A DNA stretch of 64,000 bases from assembly GCA_038146805.1 (NCBI GenBank), contig JAYQSH010000005.1, positions 930,001 to 994,000 on the forward strand, given 5' to 3'. Source of the stretch: CAIYXB01 sp038146805 (lineage in GTDB: Bacteria > Cyanobacteriota > Vampirovibrionia > LMEP-6097). The notes under the pieces are model-generated. The model had not been told where the DNA came from. It saw nothing but the letters and a program-made list of their open reading frames with translations, and did no database searches. The translations under genes were made by a program, and so were the position numbers. Each line of letters begins with the position of its first letter. Position 1 is the first letter of the stretch. Positions 8,553 to 17,399 of the stretch are shown one piece after another.

Positions 8553-9854
8553 ATGTTTTTTGTGAGTAATATTAATGTTGCAATTTTAGGTTTAGGTACT
8601 GTTGGTCAGGGTGTATACCAACTGATTAAAAATTATCAAGAAAAAAATCAAAACCCAAAAATTGTTTTGAAATATATTTTTGTTCGTAATCAAAAAAAAG
8701 CAGAAGACTTGTCAGCAAAGTTTAAAATTGACCTTAAGCTTTTTACTTGGGATATTGAAACCGTCATTAAGGATGTTGATATTGATATTGTTGTTGAAAC
8801 AATGGGTGGCGTCGATGCTACTCATGAAATATTACTTGATTTTATAAAGCACAAAAAAAATATAGTTTCTGCAAATAAAGATTTAATTGCCTTAAAAGGT
8901 GAAAGTATTTTTGAAGCTGTAAAAAAACAACAAACAGCTTTTTTATTTGAGGCGGCTGTTGCTGGTGGTATTCCAATAATAAATACTTTAAAACAAAGTC
9001 TTGCTGCAAATAAAATTGAAAAATTATACGGCATCATTAATGGAACAACTAACTATATTTTGGATATGATGAAAAACCATAATTTGAGTTTTGAGCAAGC
9101 TCTTAAAGATGCTCAGCAACTTGGTTTTGCGGAGTCTGATCCGACTAATGATGTTGCTGGTCATGACGCAGCTTTTAAAACAGCAATTTTAGCCTCAATA
9201 ATTTCTAACAAAAGAGTAGATGTGCAAAATATTTATAGAGAAGGAATTGAAAAAATTACAGCACAGGATATAAATGCGGCAAACAAAAAAAATTATGTAA
9301 TCAAACTTCTAGGAATTATTGATAATCAAGATACAGAACTTGATGCAAGAGTTCATCCTGTGTTTGTTTCTAAATCGCACCCGCTTGCAAAAGTAGATGC
9401 AGAAAATAATGCAATTTTTGTTCAAGGAAATGCTGTTCAAGATTTAACTTTAATTGGCAAAGGCGCTGGTTCTTTGCCTACTGCAAGTGCAGTGATGTCT
9501 GATGTTTTGATTATTGCTTCTGCTTTAAGTCAAAAACAAAATGTAAATTTACAGTTGAGTTGTCAACATAGTGAATATGCAAAATTGAAAAATTTTGCTG
9601 AAATAAAAAATTGTTTTTATTTACGTTTGGTACTAGAAGATAAAATTGGTGTTCTTAAAGATCTTGGAGGTGTAATGGCTGACATGAACGCAAATGTTAA
9701 ATTTATCAACCAATACGAAAATCAAAATAACCAAGCGCATGCTGATGTATTTACGGATCCGATTAGTGAAGCTACAATGCAAAAAATGCTTGAAAAGCTT
9801 AAACAAATGGATTCAATTCGTGCTGTTGAAAGTGTGATTAGAGTTTTGGCATAG
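8553..9854 (+). CDS. hom: Homoserine dehydrogenase
   Basis: Reduces aspartate semialdehyde to homoserine for threonine and methionine synthesis. The N-terminal NAD(P)-binding motif is VAILGLGTVGQG. The catalytic domain shows NGTTNYILDMM and DVAGHDAAFKTAILA, the latter holding catalytic Asp/Lys residues. A C-terminal ACT domain begins near residue 350 (LRLVLEDKIGVLKDLGGV), suggesting allosteric feedback by an amino acid. 433 residues is the usual length for the ACT-containing type. No Shine-Dalgarno precedes the ATG. Neighbouring threonine genes are absent. Confidence 0.95.
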   Translation: MFFVSNINVAILGLGTVGQGVYQLIKNYQEKNQNPKIVLKYIFVRNQKKAEDLSAKFKIDLKLFTWDIETVIKDVDIDIVVETMGGVDATHEILLDFIKHKKNIVSANKDLIALKGESIFEAVKKQQTAFLFEAAVAGGIPIINTLKQSLAANKIEKLYGIINGTTNYILDMMKNHNLSFEQALKDAQQLGFAESDPTNDVAGHDAAFKTAILASIISNKRVDVQNIYREGIEKITAQDINAANKKNYVIKLLGIIDNQDTELDARVHPVFVSKSHPLAKVDAENNAIFVQGNAVQDLTLIGKGAGSLPTASAVMSDVLIIASALSQKQNVNLQLSCQHSEYAKLKNFAEIKNCFYLRLVLEDKIGVLKDLGGVMADMNANVKFINQYENQNNQAHADVFTDPISEATMQKMLEKLKQMDSIRAVESVIRVLA

Positions 9855-9931
9855 ATATTTAACTTTGTGAGAATCTTAAATTTTAATGCTTCAAGTTTTT
9901 GCTTAATGTGTATATAGTAGAATAAGAACCC

Positions 9932-11764
9932 GTGCAAACAACTGTAGATCAAAAAGTTTCAAAAAAATCCATGACAATGAAAAGAACTCATTTTTCAACT
10001 AGTCTAACTCAAGCTTGCGTTGAGCAAGAAGTTATTGTGGCTGGCTGGGTTGCAACTCGAAGAGATTTGGGTGGCATTATTTTTATTGAACTAAGAGATA
10101 ATCGTGGCAGTGTGCAAGTTGTTGCTGACCCACAAAAAAATCCAGAAGTGCATAAAGTTTTTGAAAAACTTAGATCAGAATTTGTTATTGCTTGTAAAGG
10201 TCCAGTAACAACAAGACCAGAAGGCTCAGAAAATACTTCAATGAAATCTGGTGCTGTTGAAATTTACCCAACTGCTATTGAAATTTTGAATTCTTCTAAA
10301 GCCCTACCTTTTCAAATTGATGAAGCCGCGCAAGTAAATGAAGATTTGAGATTAAAGTATAGATATTTAGAACTAAGAAACGAAGACAAAAGAAAGCATT
10401 TAGTAAATCGTCATAAAGTTGTACATGCGATTCGTAACTATTTAAATGATGATGGTTTTATGGAGGTTGAAACCCCAATACTCTCAAAGTCAACTCCTGA
10501 GGGTGCTCGTGATTATTTGGTACCTAGTAGAGTGCATGCAAATGATTTTTATGCTTTACCACAATCACCTCAACTTTATAAACAGTTGTTGATGATGAGT
10601 GGTTTTGAAAAATATTATCAAGTTGCTCGTTGTTTTCGTGACGAAGATTTACGTGCAGATAGACAGCCTGAGTTCACACAAATCGACTTGGAGATGAGCT
10701 TTGTAGAGATGGATGATGTTATTTCTGCAACCGAAGGTTTGATCAAAGCAGCTTTTGCAGCGGTTGGTCACGAGGTTGAAGCTCCGTTTCCAAGAATTAC
10801 TCATCGTGATGCTATGAATCTTTATGGTTCGGATAGACCCGACCTAAGATACGATATGAAATTGGTAAATGTTTCTGACATTATGGTTAGCAGTCAGTTC
10901 AAAGCCTTTGCTTCAGTTGCTTTGGGTGGTGGAATTGTCAAAGCTATCAACTATAAAAACGGTGCGAAATTATCAAGAAAAGAAATAGATGATTTACGCG
11001 ATTTAGCAATGAGCCCTGAGTATGGTGCTAAAGGTCTTGCTTGGATTACTTACAAGAGCAAAGAAGATGGCGAAGGTTATGAAATCAGTTCTCCAATTGC
11101 AAAGTTTTTTACTGAAGAAGAATTAGATGATATTGCACAAAGGCTTGAAGCGCAAGCTGGAGATGTGGTTTTGTTTGTTGCTGATAAAGTAGATTTGGTT
11201 AATCATGTTCTTGGCAAACTAAGACAAGATATTGCTTTGAAAGAAAAACTTTATGAGGACAATGACATTAATTTAACTTGGGTTGTTGATTTTCCAATGT
11301 TTGAATATGACGAAAAGTCAAAGCGCTATAAAGCAAACCATCATCCTTTTACTATGCCTGTTAAAGAGGATTTAGAAAAGTTAGAAACCGATCCAGCAAA
11401 TGTTAAAACTTATGCTTACGATATTGTTTTTAATGGTATTGAATTAGGCGGAGGCTCTATTAGGGTGCACAATACAGAAACTCAAGCAAAAATTTTTAAA
11501 GCACTTGGTATTGACGATGCAACGGCAAAAGAAAGATTTGGATTTTTGTTAGAGGCTCTTGAGCTTGGTGCTCCTCCTCATGGTGGAATTGCACTTGGCT
11601 TAGATCGTTTTATCATGTTGCTTTCAAATACAGAAAGCATTCGTGACGTTATTGCATTTCCAAAAAATCAAGCGGCTTCATGTCCTTTAACTTCAGCTCC
11701 TTCGGCTGTTGATCAAGATCAATTGGAAGAATTGCATATTAATTTAATTGAAGAGCAAGAATAG
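9932..11764 (+). CDS. aspS: Aspartyl-tRNA synthetase (bacterial type)
   Basis: Class II synthetase. An N-terminal OB fold (GWVATRRDLGGIIF) binds the anticodon. Motif 2 is FRDEDLRADRQPEFTQID, an inserted bacterial GAD domain (around FKAFASVALGGG) follows, and motif 3 is GGIALGLDRFIMLL. The C terminus DVIAFPKNQAASCP is also conserved. The GTG start gives 610 residues; the family usually begins near the ATG at 9971 or 9977 (MKRTHFS), so the true start may be there. Whether it also charges Asn-tRNA cannot be judged here. Confidence 0.95.
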   Translation: MQTTVDQKVSKKSMTMKRTHFSTSLTQACVEQEVIVAGWVATRRDLGGIIFIELRDNRGSVQVVADPQKNPEVHKVFEKLRSEFVIACKGPVTTRPEGSENTSMKSGAVEIYPTAIEILNSSKALPFQIDEAAQVNEDLRLKYRYLELRNEDKRKHLVNRHKVVHAIRNYLNDDGFMEVETPILSKSTPEGARDYLVPSRVHANDFYALPQSPQLYKQLLMMSGFEKYYQVARCFRDEDLRADRQPEFTQIDLEMSFVEMDDVISATEGLIKAAFAAVGHEVEAPFPRITHRDAMNLYGSDRPDLRYDMKLVNVSDIMVSSQFKAFASVALGGGIVKAINYKNGAKLSRKEIDDLRDLAMSPEYGAKGLAWITYKSKEDGEGYEISSPIAKFFTEEELDDIAQRLEAQAGDVVLFVADKVDLVNHVLGKLRQDIALKEKLYEDNDINLTWVVDFPMFEYDEKSKRYKANHHPFTMPVKEDLEKLETDPANVKTYAYDIVFNGIELGGGSIRVHNTETQAKIFKALGIDDATAKERFGFLLEALELGAPPHGGIALGLDRFIMLLSNTESIRDVIAFPKNQAASCPLTSAPSAVDQDQLEELHINLIEEQE

Positions 11765-11780
11765 TCTAAGCATACTCATT

Positions 11781-11903
11781 TTATTTTTTTAGACTTTCGT
11801 GTAATTTACGAAGCAGTACTGGAGTTAATAAATTTTTTTTTACTTGATTAATATTGTTTGATTTAAATTGAATTTTCTTTTCTTTGTGTAGTGTTTTTTG
11901 CAT
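11781..11903 (-). CDS. Small basic ORF, second of a pair
   Basis: 40 codons beginning MQKTLHKEKK and ending KLHESLKK, Lys-rich and unrecognised. The ATG lies 1 nt after the stop of the preceding 53-codon frame, with an AAGAAGAAG run just upstream that might serve as a weak ribosome-binding site. Coding status is uncertain: no homology is recognisable and the region is otherwise gene-free. Confidence 0.3.
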   Translation of the reverse strand: MQKTLHKEKKIQFKSNNINQVKKNLLTPVLLRKLHESLKK

Positions 11904-11904
11904 A

Positions 11905-12066
11905 TTATTCTTCTTCTTTTAATTTGTCTAAATTGAGTATGTATTGAATCTTTAATCGCATTAGCCTTGAAAGTTCATTTGTTACTAGAAAATTCTTTTG
12001 CTCCAATAACTTAGTTATTAATGAATTCTTTTGGGCTGAATTCAAAGCCATAATTTCCCTCATCAT
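11905..12066 (-). CDS. Small ORF, first of a pair
   Basis: 53 codons beginning MMREIMALNS and ending NLDKLKEEE. A mostly helical composition and the tight 1-nt spacing to the next small frame argue for a two-cistron unit, but there is no Shine-Dalgarno on this strand and no family is recognised. It occupies the 500-bp space between aspS and rplS, which otherwise holds only the rplS leader. Confidence 0.3.
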   Translation of the reverse strand: MMREIMALNSAQKNSLITKLLEQKNFLVTNELSRLMRLKIQYILNLDKLKEEE

Positions 12067-12138
12067 GTATATACAAGGAGGTGTTCCGCTTGTTTTGATA
12101 GGGGCAAACCCTTAATATTAACGAAATTATATCTTGAA

Positions 12139-12195
12139 AGCCAAAAATGACCATTTCTTTAGTTTTTTTTGGTAATTACTTAACTATTTTTGGCT
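12139..12195 (+). promoter_or_regulatory. Inverted repeat in the rplS leader
   Basis: AGCCAAAAAT (12139-12148) and ATTTTTGGCT (12186-12195) are perfect 10-bp complements separated by 37 nt, about 70 nt before the rplS start. A leader hairpin could mediate ribosomal-protein autoregulation, but this is only inferred from position. Confidence 0.35.
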
Positions 12196-12266
12196 ATGTA
12201 TTTGCTAGTATCTTTATTTGCTGATATTTAATAGCAAATGTCGATAAGTAATAACAGGTAAAAAAT

Positions 12267-12731
12267 ATGTCACAAGAAATTTTAAATAACGTAGCAAAAG
12301 AATACTTGAAAGAGTCTTTTCCAGAGTTTCAAGTTGGTGATTCGGTAAGAGTTACAGTTTTGATTCGCGAGGGTACTAAAGAAAGAAATCAAAAATTTGA
12401 AGGTACTGTTATTGCTGTTCGTGGTGGTGGTTTAAGTAAGTCTTTTACAGTTAGAAGAATTTTTCAAGGTGTTGCTATCGAAAGAACTTTTATGGTGCAC
12501 TCTCCAAAAGTTGTTGATTTGAAAGTTATTCGTAAAGGAAAGACTAGAAGAGCTAAGCTTTACTACTTACGTTCAAGAATTGGTACTAAGGCTTCTCGTC
12601 TTAAAGAAGATAGCTCAAGAATCGCTAAAGAGTTCAAAGAAAAATTAATTCAACAAGAACAAAAAGCTAAAGTTGCAGAATCAAAAAAAGAAGAAACTAA
12701 ATCTTCTGAAGAAGCTGCTCCAACAGCTTAG
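12267..12731 (+). CDS. rplS: 50S ribosomal protein L19 with charged C-terminal tail
   Basis: The core matches L19: FQVGDSVRVTVLIREG, RNQKFEGTVIAVRGGG, FTVRRIFQGVAIERTF and the basic RKGKTRRAKLYYLR. L19 sits at the 30S/50S interface. The core ends near residue 115; a further 35-40 residues rich in Lys, Glu and Ala (SKKEETKSSEEAAPTA) form an extension most L19 proteins lack. No strong Shine-Dalgarno precedes the ATG (CAGGTAAAAAAT). Its usual partners trmD and rimM are not nearby. Confidence 0.95.
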   Translation: MSQEILNNVAKEYLKESFPEFQVGDSVRVTVLIREGTKERNQKFEGTVIAVRGGGLSKSFTVRRIFQGVAIERTFMVHSPKVVDLKVIRKGKTRRAKLYYLRSRIGTKASRLKEDSSRIAKEFKEKLIQQEQKAKVAESKKEETKSSEEAAPTA

Positions 12732-12788
12732 TTGATAAAGCTTGATCAAATTTTTAAATTTTTTTTTAGTTATAAACTTTTTAAGGGT

Positions 12789-12794
12789 TATAAT
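12789..12794 (+). promoter_or_regulatory. -10 box (TATAAT) close to the cyclophilin start
   Basis: Exact TATAAT ending 10 nt before the ATG at 12805 with no Shine-Dalgarno between, so the transcript would start at or next to the start codon. No clear -35 box. Confidence 0.5.
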
Positions 12795-12804
12795 TTATAT
12801 AACT

Positions 12805-13608
12805 ATGAAAAAAGTTTTAGCCTTGGTCTTGTCTTTGTTATTTGTTTTATCAGCAAAGGCAAATGTTGTCATGAGTTCAAATTTAGTTAGCACGAATGAT
12901 GTTTTATTTAGTCAAGGAAGTTCAAAAAGCTTGATTGCCTTGCAAGAAAACTCGCAAATGTCAAAATCGATCAAAGAGTTAAAACATAATTTAGAACAAG
13001 AAAATCAAAAAACAGAGGCAAAGCCTTCAAAAAAGGAAAATACAATAATGGAAGCAGAATCTTTAACAGAAGTAAAAAAAGAAAAAGGTGAAATCGATAC
13101 ATATGTCGTTTTGCATACAGAAAAAGGTGATATCAAAATTAAATTATATTTAGACAAAGCACCTATTACTGCAGGAAATTTTTTAGACCTAGTAAAAAAG
13201 AAATTTTATAATGGCTTGAATTTTCATAGGTTGATTCATGGCTTTATGATTCAAGGTGGATGCCCAATTGGTAATGGAACAGGCAACTACATTGATCCAG
13301 AAACAAAAAAACCAAGATATATCAAACATGAATCTCATCCTGATTTAAAACATGACAAAGAAGGTGTTGTTGCTATGGCGAGAACCTCTGATCCTGATAG
13401 TGCAAGTTCACAGTTTTTTATTGACTTGGGTCCACAACCATTTTTAAACGCAGGTGGTGCTGATCCTTATGGCTATGCAGTCTTTGGTCAAGTGGTAGAG
13501 GGTATGGATGTTGTTCATAAAATCATGAATGAAAATGTTGCTCCGTATCCGGGTTCTGATGGAACTTCAAACCCAGTTAAAATTAAGTCTGCAGAAGTTA
13601 TTGAATAA
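12805..13608 (+). CDS. Exported cyclophilin-type peptidyl-prolyl isomerase
   Basis: Accelerates proline isomerisation during folding, here probably outside the cytoplasm. MKKVLALVLSLLFVLSAKA is a clean signal peptide, so I start at 12805 rather than at an upstream TTG. A Lys/Glu-rich linker (about residues 50-100) precedes the cyclophilin domain: NFHRLIHGFMIQGGCP, VAMARTSDPDSASSQFFI, FLNAGG and YAVFGQVVEGMDVV. The mature N terminus lacks a lipobox. The stop overlaps the ribE ATG by 1 nt, so the two genes are coupled. Confidence 0.93.
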   Translation: MKKVLALVLSLLFVLSAKANVVMSSNLVSTNDVLFSQGSSKSLIALQENSQMSKSIKELKHNLEQENQKTEAKPSKKENTIMEAESLTEVKKEKGEIDTYVVLHTEKGDIKIKLYLDKAPITAGNFLDLVKKKFYNGLNFHRLIHGFMIQGGCPIGNGTGNYIDPETKKPRYIKHESHPDLKHDKEGVVAMARTSDPDSASSQFFIDLGPQPFLNAGGADPYGYAVFGQVVEGMDVVHKIMNENVAPYPGSDGTSNPVKIKSAEVIE

Positions 13609-14201
13609 TGTTTACTGGTTTAGTAGAAGAATTAGCTTCAATCCAAGCTATTGAAAAAGATGGTAGCAATTTAAATATTCAGATTGCTTGTTCTAAAGTG
13701 CTTGAAGATATTGAGCTTGGAGCAAGTATTGCTGTTGATGGTGTATGTCAAACAGTAACAAAGTTTGATGAGACTAGTTTTTGGGTTACTGCTATAAAAG
13801 AAACCTTAGACTTAACAAATTTTCAGCAACTAGAAGTAAATAGTTTAGTGAATTTGGAACGATGTTTGAGACCTCAAGATAGGCTTGGGGGACATATTGT
13901 GCAAGGGCACGTTGATTCCATGGCAAGTTTGTTACAAGTAGATATGCTTGAAGGTAGTTATGAACTGTATTTTCAGATTGACCCACAAGTTGAAAAATAC
14001 ATTATTTACAAAGGTTCAATAGCTATTAATGGTATCAGTCTGACTGTTGCGGGCATTGATAATGCGGTTTTGAAGCTGTGTATCATTCCAAAAACTTGGG
14101 AGATGACAAATCTGGCACAATTAAAAATCGGAGACAAGGTCAATGTTGAAGTTGATCAAGTTGCAAAGTATATTGAAAAGCTAGTAAGTCCAGTTATTTA
14201 G
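13608..14201 (+). CDS. ribE: Riboflavin synthase, alpha chain
   Basis: Dismutates two 6,7-dimethyl-8-ribityllumazine molecules to riboflavin. The start MFTGLVEE and two duplicated lumazine-binding barrels are typical: first half GASIAVDGVCQTV, second half GSIAINGISLTV. Between them is LGGHIVQGHVD. 197 residues matches the family. Other rib genes are not in the window. Its 3' end overlaps the convergent pepP by 8 nt. Confidence 0.96.
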   Translation: MFTGLVEELASIQAIEKDGSNLNIQIACSKVLEDIELGASIAVDGVCQTVTKFDETSFWVTAIKETLDLTNFQQLEVNSLVNLERCLRPQDRLGGHIVQGHVDSMASLLQVDMLEGSYELYFQIDPQVEKYIIYKGSIAINGISLTVAGIDNAVLKLCIIPKTWEMTNLAQLKIGDKVNVEVDQVAKYIEKLVSPVI

Positions 14202-15315
14202 CAAGAGCTTCTGTTAAATTTTTATTGCCATTTGCAGTAACTAAAATATTGTCTTCGATACGTACGCCAATATTTTTTTCTTTTATATAAATTCCCGGCT
14301 CTATTGTGGTTACTACACCTGGTACATAAACACCAGTTTTTCTATCGATACCTAAGTCATGAACGTCAATCCCTAGCGAGTGTCCAGCACTATGCATGTA
14401 ATATTGTTTGATTCGTTTTTCATCACTTGCATCTTTGATATAGCCAAGTTCTTTTAAACCTTCTCCAATTAAGCGTGTTACTGTTTCATTGGTTTCTTGA
14501 AAACTTTTACCTGGTTGTATTGTTTTAATTGCTTGTAATTGTGTGTCTAGTACTAAATCATAAATGTCTTTTTGTTCGCGAGTAAATTCTTGCTGTGCGC
14601 TATAGACTCTGGTAATGTCACTTGCATAGTAAGCATATTGGCAACCGGCATCTATTAATATCAAATCTTTTTCAGCAATTTTTGCATTGTTCTCTGTGTA
14701 ATGTAGTACACAACTGTTTTTGCCGGCTGCAACGATTGCAGGGTAGGACCAACCCGAGGCTCCCTGTGAGCGAAAAACTTCGTTTAATTTTGCTTCTATT
14801 TCGTACTCGTAGATACCGGGGGTGATTATTTCTTTGGCTACGCGGTGCGCTTGAATAGCAACATCGCAAGATTTTTGCATAATGGCAATTTCGGCTTCTG
14901 ATTTTATAGAGCGTAGCGAATGTACAAAATTTAAAGCTTTTGTGTCATTGTTAAAATCTTCATCTGTAAATTCGTCTATATCGAAGGCTTTGTCGGCATG
15001 AAAGTTTTTGACTGCACCTTGCGGGCCTTCACGCGATCCTTCCCAGATGCTATGCAGGGGATCTGGAGATTCTACGTACATGGTAAATGGGTTATCGCTA
15101 TTGGGGTCCAAAACGGCAACTGCGTTTGCTTCAGTAAATCCAGTTAAATAGTAAAAATCGCTATTAGCACGAAAAGGATAATTAACATCGTTAGAAAAAT
15201 TTTTGACTTTGCCGCTATGAATAACAAGTTTTTTGTAATTGTCTTCTATTTCGAGCTCTTTTATAAAGTTGAGTACCTTGCTTCTTCTGTTTTTAAATTC
15301 TTCTTTGCTAATCAT
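14194..15315 (-). CDS. pepP: Xaa-Pro aminopeptidase (M24B)
   Basis: Cytosolic dimetal peptidase that removes N-terminal residues preceding proline. An N-terminal creatinase-like domain (YLTGFTEANAV) precedes a pita-bread domain with the metal ligands in DAGCQYAYYASDITR, HSAGHSLGIDVHD, TTIEPGIYI and GVRIEDNILV. Two in-frame ATGs exist, at 15321 and 15315. TATAAT at 15326-15331 (minus) stands 10 nt before the second, so I choose 15315. About 373 residues, on the short side of the AMP-N family. Confidence 0.93.
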   Translation of the reverse strand: MISKEEFKNRRSKVLNFIKELEIEDNYKKLVIHSGKVKNFSNDVNYPFRANSDFYYLTGFTEANAVAVLDPNSDNPFTMYVESPDPLHSIWEGSREGPQGAVKNFHADKAFDIDEFTDEDFNNDTKALNFVHSLRSIKSEAEIAIMQKSCDVAIQAHRVAKEIITPGIYEYEIEAKLNEVFRSQGASGWSYPAIVAAGKNSCVLHYTENNAKIAEKDLILIDAGCQYAYYASDITRVYSAQQEFTREQKDIYDLVLDTQLQAIKTIQPGKSFQETNETVTRLIGEGLKELGYIKDASDEKRIKQYYMHSAGHSLGIDVHDLGIDRKTGVYVPGVVTTIEPGIYIKEKNIGVRIEDNILVTANGNKNLTEALAK

Positions 15316-15325
15316 TGTCATAATT

Positions 15326-15331
15326 ATTATA
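15326..15331 (-). promoter_or_regulatory. -10 box (TATAAT) close to the pepP start
   Basis: Minus-strand TATAAT 10 nt before the ATG at 15315 and no Shine-Dalgarno in between; consistent with a leaderless pepP message. Confidence 0.45.
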
Positions 15332-15424
15332 AAGCCAAGCCGTCTGACCTTATCTTGAACTTAAGTTTTTTTTACTCTAGAGTTACAGATTTTCATCACT
15401 TTGGAATGATAGTATTAGTTAGCA

Positions 15425-15763
15425 ATGTTAAGGCTGATTCTCTTTATTTTTGGTATTTGTTTAGGAATAGCTTCAGCTATTGCGGCTTTGCCTTTGCCCG
15501 GGAAAACTTTTTTTAATAGAATGTCAAAATTGCCAAGAGGTATTAAGTCTTTGATTGATAATGCAATTGATTTGGCGATTTCATTAATTCAGCTTTTTTC
15601 TACTCTTGCTCGTGACTGTTCTGTAAAAACTGGTCAGTTGGCTGTGCAAACAAAAGAAAAATTTGGGCAAATAAAAAGAGATGCAGAAATGCAGCGCTTA
15701 GAAAACGAAAGCTCTGACTACAAAAAAAAAATTGAAGAGCAAGAAAAGGAAATAAAAATATAA
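15425..15763 (+). CDS. Small membrane-anchored coiled-coil protein, unknown
   Basis: 112 residues. A hydrophobic N-terminal helix (LILFIFGICLGIASAIAALPLPG) is followed by an amphipathic stretch, then a charged helix rich in Glu, Lys and Gln (about residues 78-112). No family recognised. It heads a run of three short membrane proteins just before the LptC-like gene; TAGTAT lies 9 nt before the start. The spacing to the next gene is 3 nt. Confidence 0.7.
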   Translation: MLRLILFIFGICLGIASAIAALPLPGKTFFNRMSKLPRGIKSLIDNAIDLAISLIQLFSTLARDCSVKTGQLAVQTKEKFGQIKRDAEMQRLENESSDYKKKIEEQEKEIKI

Positions 15764-15766
15764 AGT

Positions 15767-16054
15767 ATGGGAATAGATGCTGATTTAGTTAATTTAGTTT
15801 TTGTATATAGTTTGATATTACTCACTATATGTTTTGTGGTGTTTTTAATTTTCTTTATTCCTGTCTTAGTGCAGATTACAAGAACATTAGAAGCAATCGA
15901 AACAATTGCGGCTTTGGTTAAAGATTATTCATTATCTGTAAAAGAAAAACTTGATGATGCTGGCGAACTGTTAGCAAAAGTAAAGGGTTTAACTTTAAAT
16001 TTGACAAGCTCTTTGCTTGACACTGTTCTTACAATACTGAAAAAAAAGTCCTAG
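15767..16054 (+). CDS. DUF948-like small membrane protein
   Basis: 95 residues: one strong transmembrane helix (LVFVYSLILLTICFVVFLIFFIP) and then a long amphipathic helix with repeated hydrophobic spacing (VQITRTLEAIETIAALV). This layout is that of DUF948/YtxG-type proteins, which often neighbour a YtxH-type gene, as here. Function unknown. Assignment is by architecture and neighbourhood only. Confidence 0.65.
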   Translation: MGIDADLVNLVFVYSLILLTICFVVFLIFFIPVLVQITRTLEAIETIAALVKDYSLSVKEKLDDAGELLAKVKGLTLNLTSSLLDTVLTILKKKS

Positions 16055-16082
16055 ATTTTTAGGAAGTAAAAGGGTTATAATT

Positions 16083-16418
16083 ATGTCTATGAGAGAAAAT
16101 GAGAGTGGTTTTACAAAGTTCCTTTTTGGTCTTTCTTTTGGTGTATTAAGCGGATATATTCTGGGCTTATTAAATGCTGAAAAGAAAGGTTCAGAACTTA
16201 GAAGAGATATCGAGATTAATTCTTCTGATATTTTGTCTGTGGTAAGAGAAAAAATAGAAGTGTTAAAAGATAAAACTTCTGATGCTATTCAAGAGTTTAA
16301 AGGTTTTACTGATGAAAAACTTAAAGCATCTGCCGCAAGTATCGAAGAAAAAGTTAATAGCCTTGGTGAACAACTTGAAGAGCTAAAAGCAAAACAAGCC
16401 GCTTCAGTAAAAAACTAG
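16083..16418 (+). CDS. YtxH-like membrane protein
   Basis: 111 residues. The N-terminal FLFGLSFGVLSGYILGLLNAEKKGSELR resembles YtxH domains, in which a glycine-rich transmembrane helix is followed by a PxxGxxxR-like turn and then a coiled coil; here the rest is Lys/Glu-rich helix. The preceding DUF948-like neighbour supports this. Three nucleotides separate it from the LptC-like gene. Function unknown; a general envelope or stress role is only inferred from relatives. Confidence 0.65.
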   Translation: MSMRENESGFTKFLFGLSFGVLSGYILGLLNAEKKGSELRRDIEINSSDILSVVREKIEVLKDKTSDAIQEFKGFTDEKLKASAASIEEKVNSLGEQLEELKAKQAASVKN

Positions 16419-16421
16419 GCA

Positions 16422-17354
16422 GTGAATTTTTTTAAAAAAAATAAAGTAAAGCTTTTGATGCTATCTCCAATTTTATTGGGATTGTTGTTCTTTTTATATA
16501 GCGTATCTTCAGCTTTTTATACCGTTAATACGACAAAGTTGCCAAAAAACTTTGATGATTTGAGTTTAGAAATTGATGATTACCAAATTCAACAAATTGA
16601 TGAAAAAAATAATTCTGTAAAATGGGTTTTAAGAGCTTTGAAAGCGAAAATTGCAGCTGATAAAAATTCAGCAGAAATTATAAATCCAAAAATTAAATTT
16701 TTTGATAGTGGTAAACAAAAATTTACTATCGATGGCAAAAAGGCAGACCTAGATAAGGCAAAACAAGAAATTGTTGTAAGTGAAGATGTAGTTCTTAAAA
16801 CAAGCGACAAAAAAATTCAGGTACTTACAAACAAAATGTTTTTTTCTGAGGCAAATCCTTTTGTTGAGTTTGCAGATGACTGGAAAATCATTAACGATAA
16901 GGGTTACGAGATTGCTGGCGACACTGGTAAACTCTCTAAAACACAAGATTTAATAGTAAGTATTGGCAACGCCTCTTTACTTAAAGCCAAAGATAATTTA
17001 AAAATCACAGCTGAAGAAATTATTTTGGATTTAAAAAGTACACTTGTAATACGAGCTAAAACCAACTCTACTTTGCACCTTGACTCAGAAAAAAAATTAT
17101 ACGCAAATAATATCGATATTAATACTTCTGGAGCTGTTAGGGCACAAGGTTCTGTAAAAGTAAAGACTCCTGATTTGGAGTGCTACTCAGAGTCAATGCG
17201 TATCATACCAAAGGCAAACAAAAAGCCAAAAACGGCGATCTTTGAAGGTAAGCCATATGTGGTGCAACAAGGCAACAAGCTCTATGCAGATTTGATTCGT
17301 TATGATTTTGATTCACAAGAAGCAATTCTAGAGGGTTCTATTCATAGTGGTTAA
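16422..17354 (+). CDS. LptC-like periplasmic protein
   Basis: 310 residues with one N-terminal transmembrane helix (LLMLSPILLGLLFFLYSVSS) and a periplasmic beta-rich repeat domain typical of LptC. The sequence reads as alternating short strands: VKWVLRALKAKIAADKNSAE, then INPKIKFFDSGKQKFTIDG, then further strands. LptC passes lipopolysaccharide from the LptBFG transporter to LptA. E. coli LptC is about 190 residues, so this one carries a longer jellyroll. GTG start. Its neighbour is an LptA-like gene. Confidence 0.75.
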   Translation: MNFFKKNKVKLLMLSPILLGLLFFLYSVSSAFYTVNTTKLPKNFDDLSLEIDDYQIQQIDEKNNSVKWVLRALKAKIAADKNSAEIINPKIKFFDSGKQKFTIDGKKADLDKAKQEIVVSEDVVLKTSDKKIQVLTNKMFFSEANPFVEFADDWKIINDKGYEIAGDTGKLSKTQDLIVSIGNASLLKAKDNLKITAEEIILDLKSTLVIRAKTNSTLHLDSEKKLYANNIDINTSGAVRAQGSVKVKTPDLECYSESMRIIPKANKKPKTAIFEGKPYVVQQGNKLYADLIRYDFDSQEAILEGSIHSG

Positions 17355-17387
17355 ACAAGGCTATTAAACGCATAACGCTCGTCAGTA

Positions 17388-17393
17388 TATAAT
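17388..17393 (+). promoter_or_regulatory. -10 box (TATAAT) close to the LptA-like start
   Basis: Exact TATAAT with only 6 nt before the ATG at 17400; no Shine-Dalgarno fits in the gap. A transcript from it would begin at the start codon. Confidence 0.5.
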
Positions 17394-17399
17394 GTAGTA

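Noticed and set aside
12071..12098. Perfect AAGGAGG at 12075-12081 on the plus strand
   Set aside because: Only TTG TTT TGA follows at a useful distance; no gene starts there.
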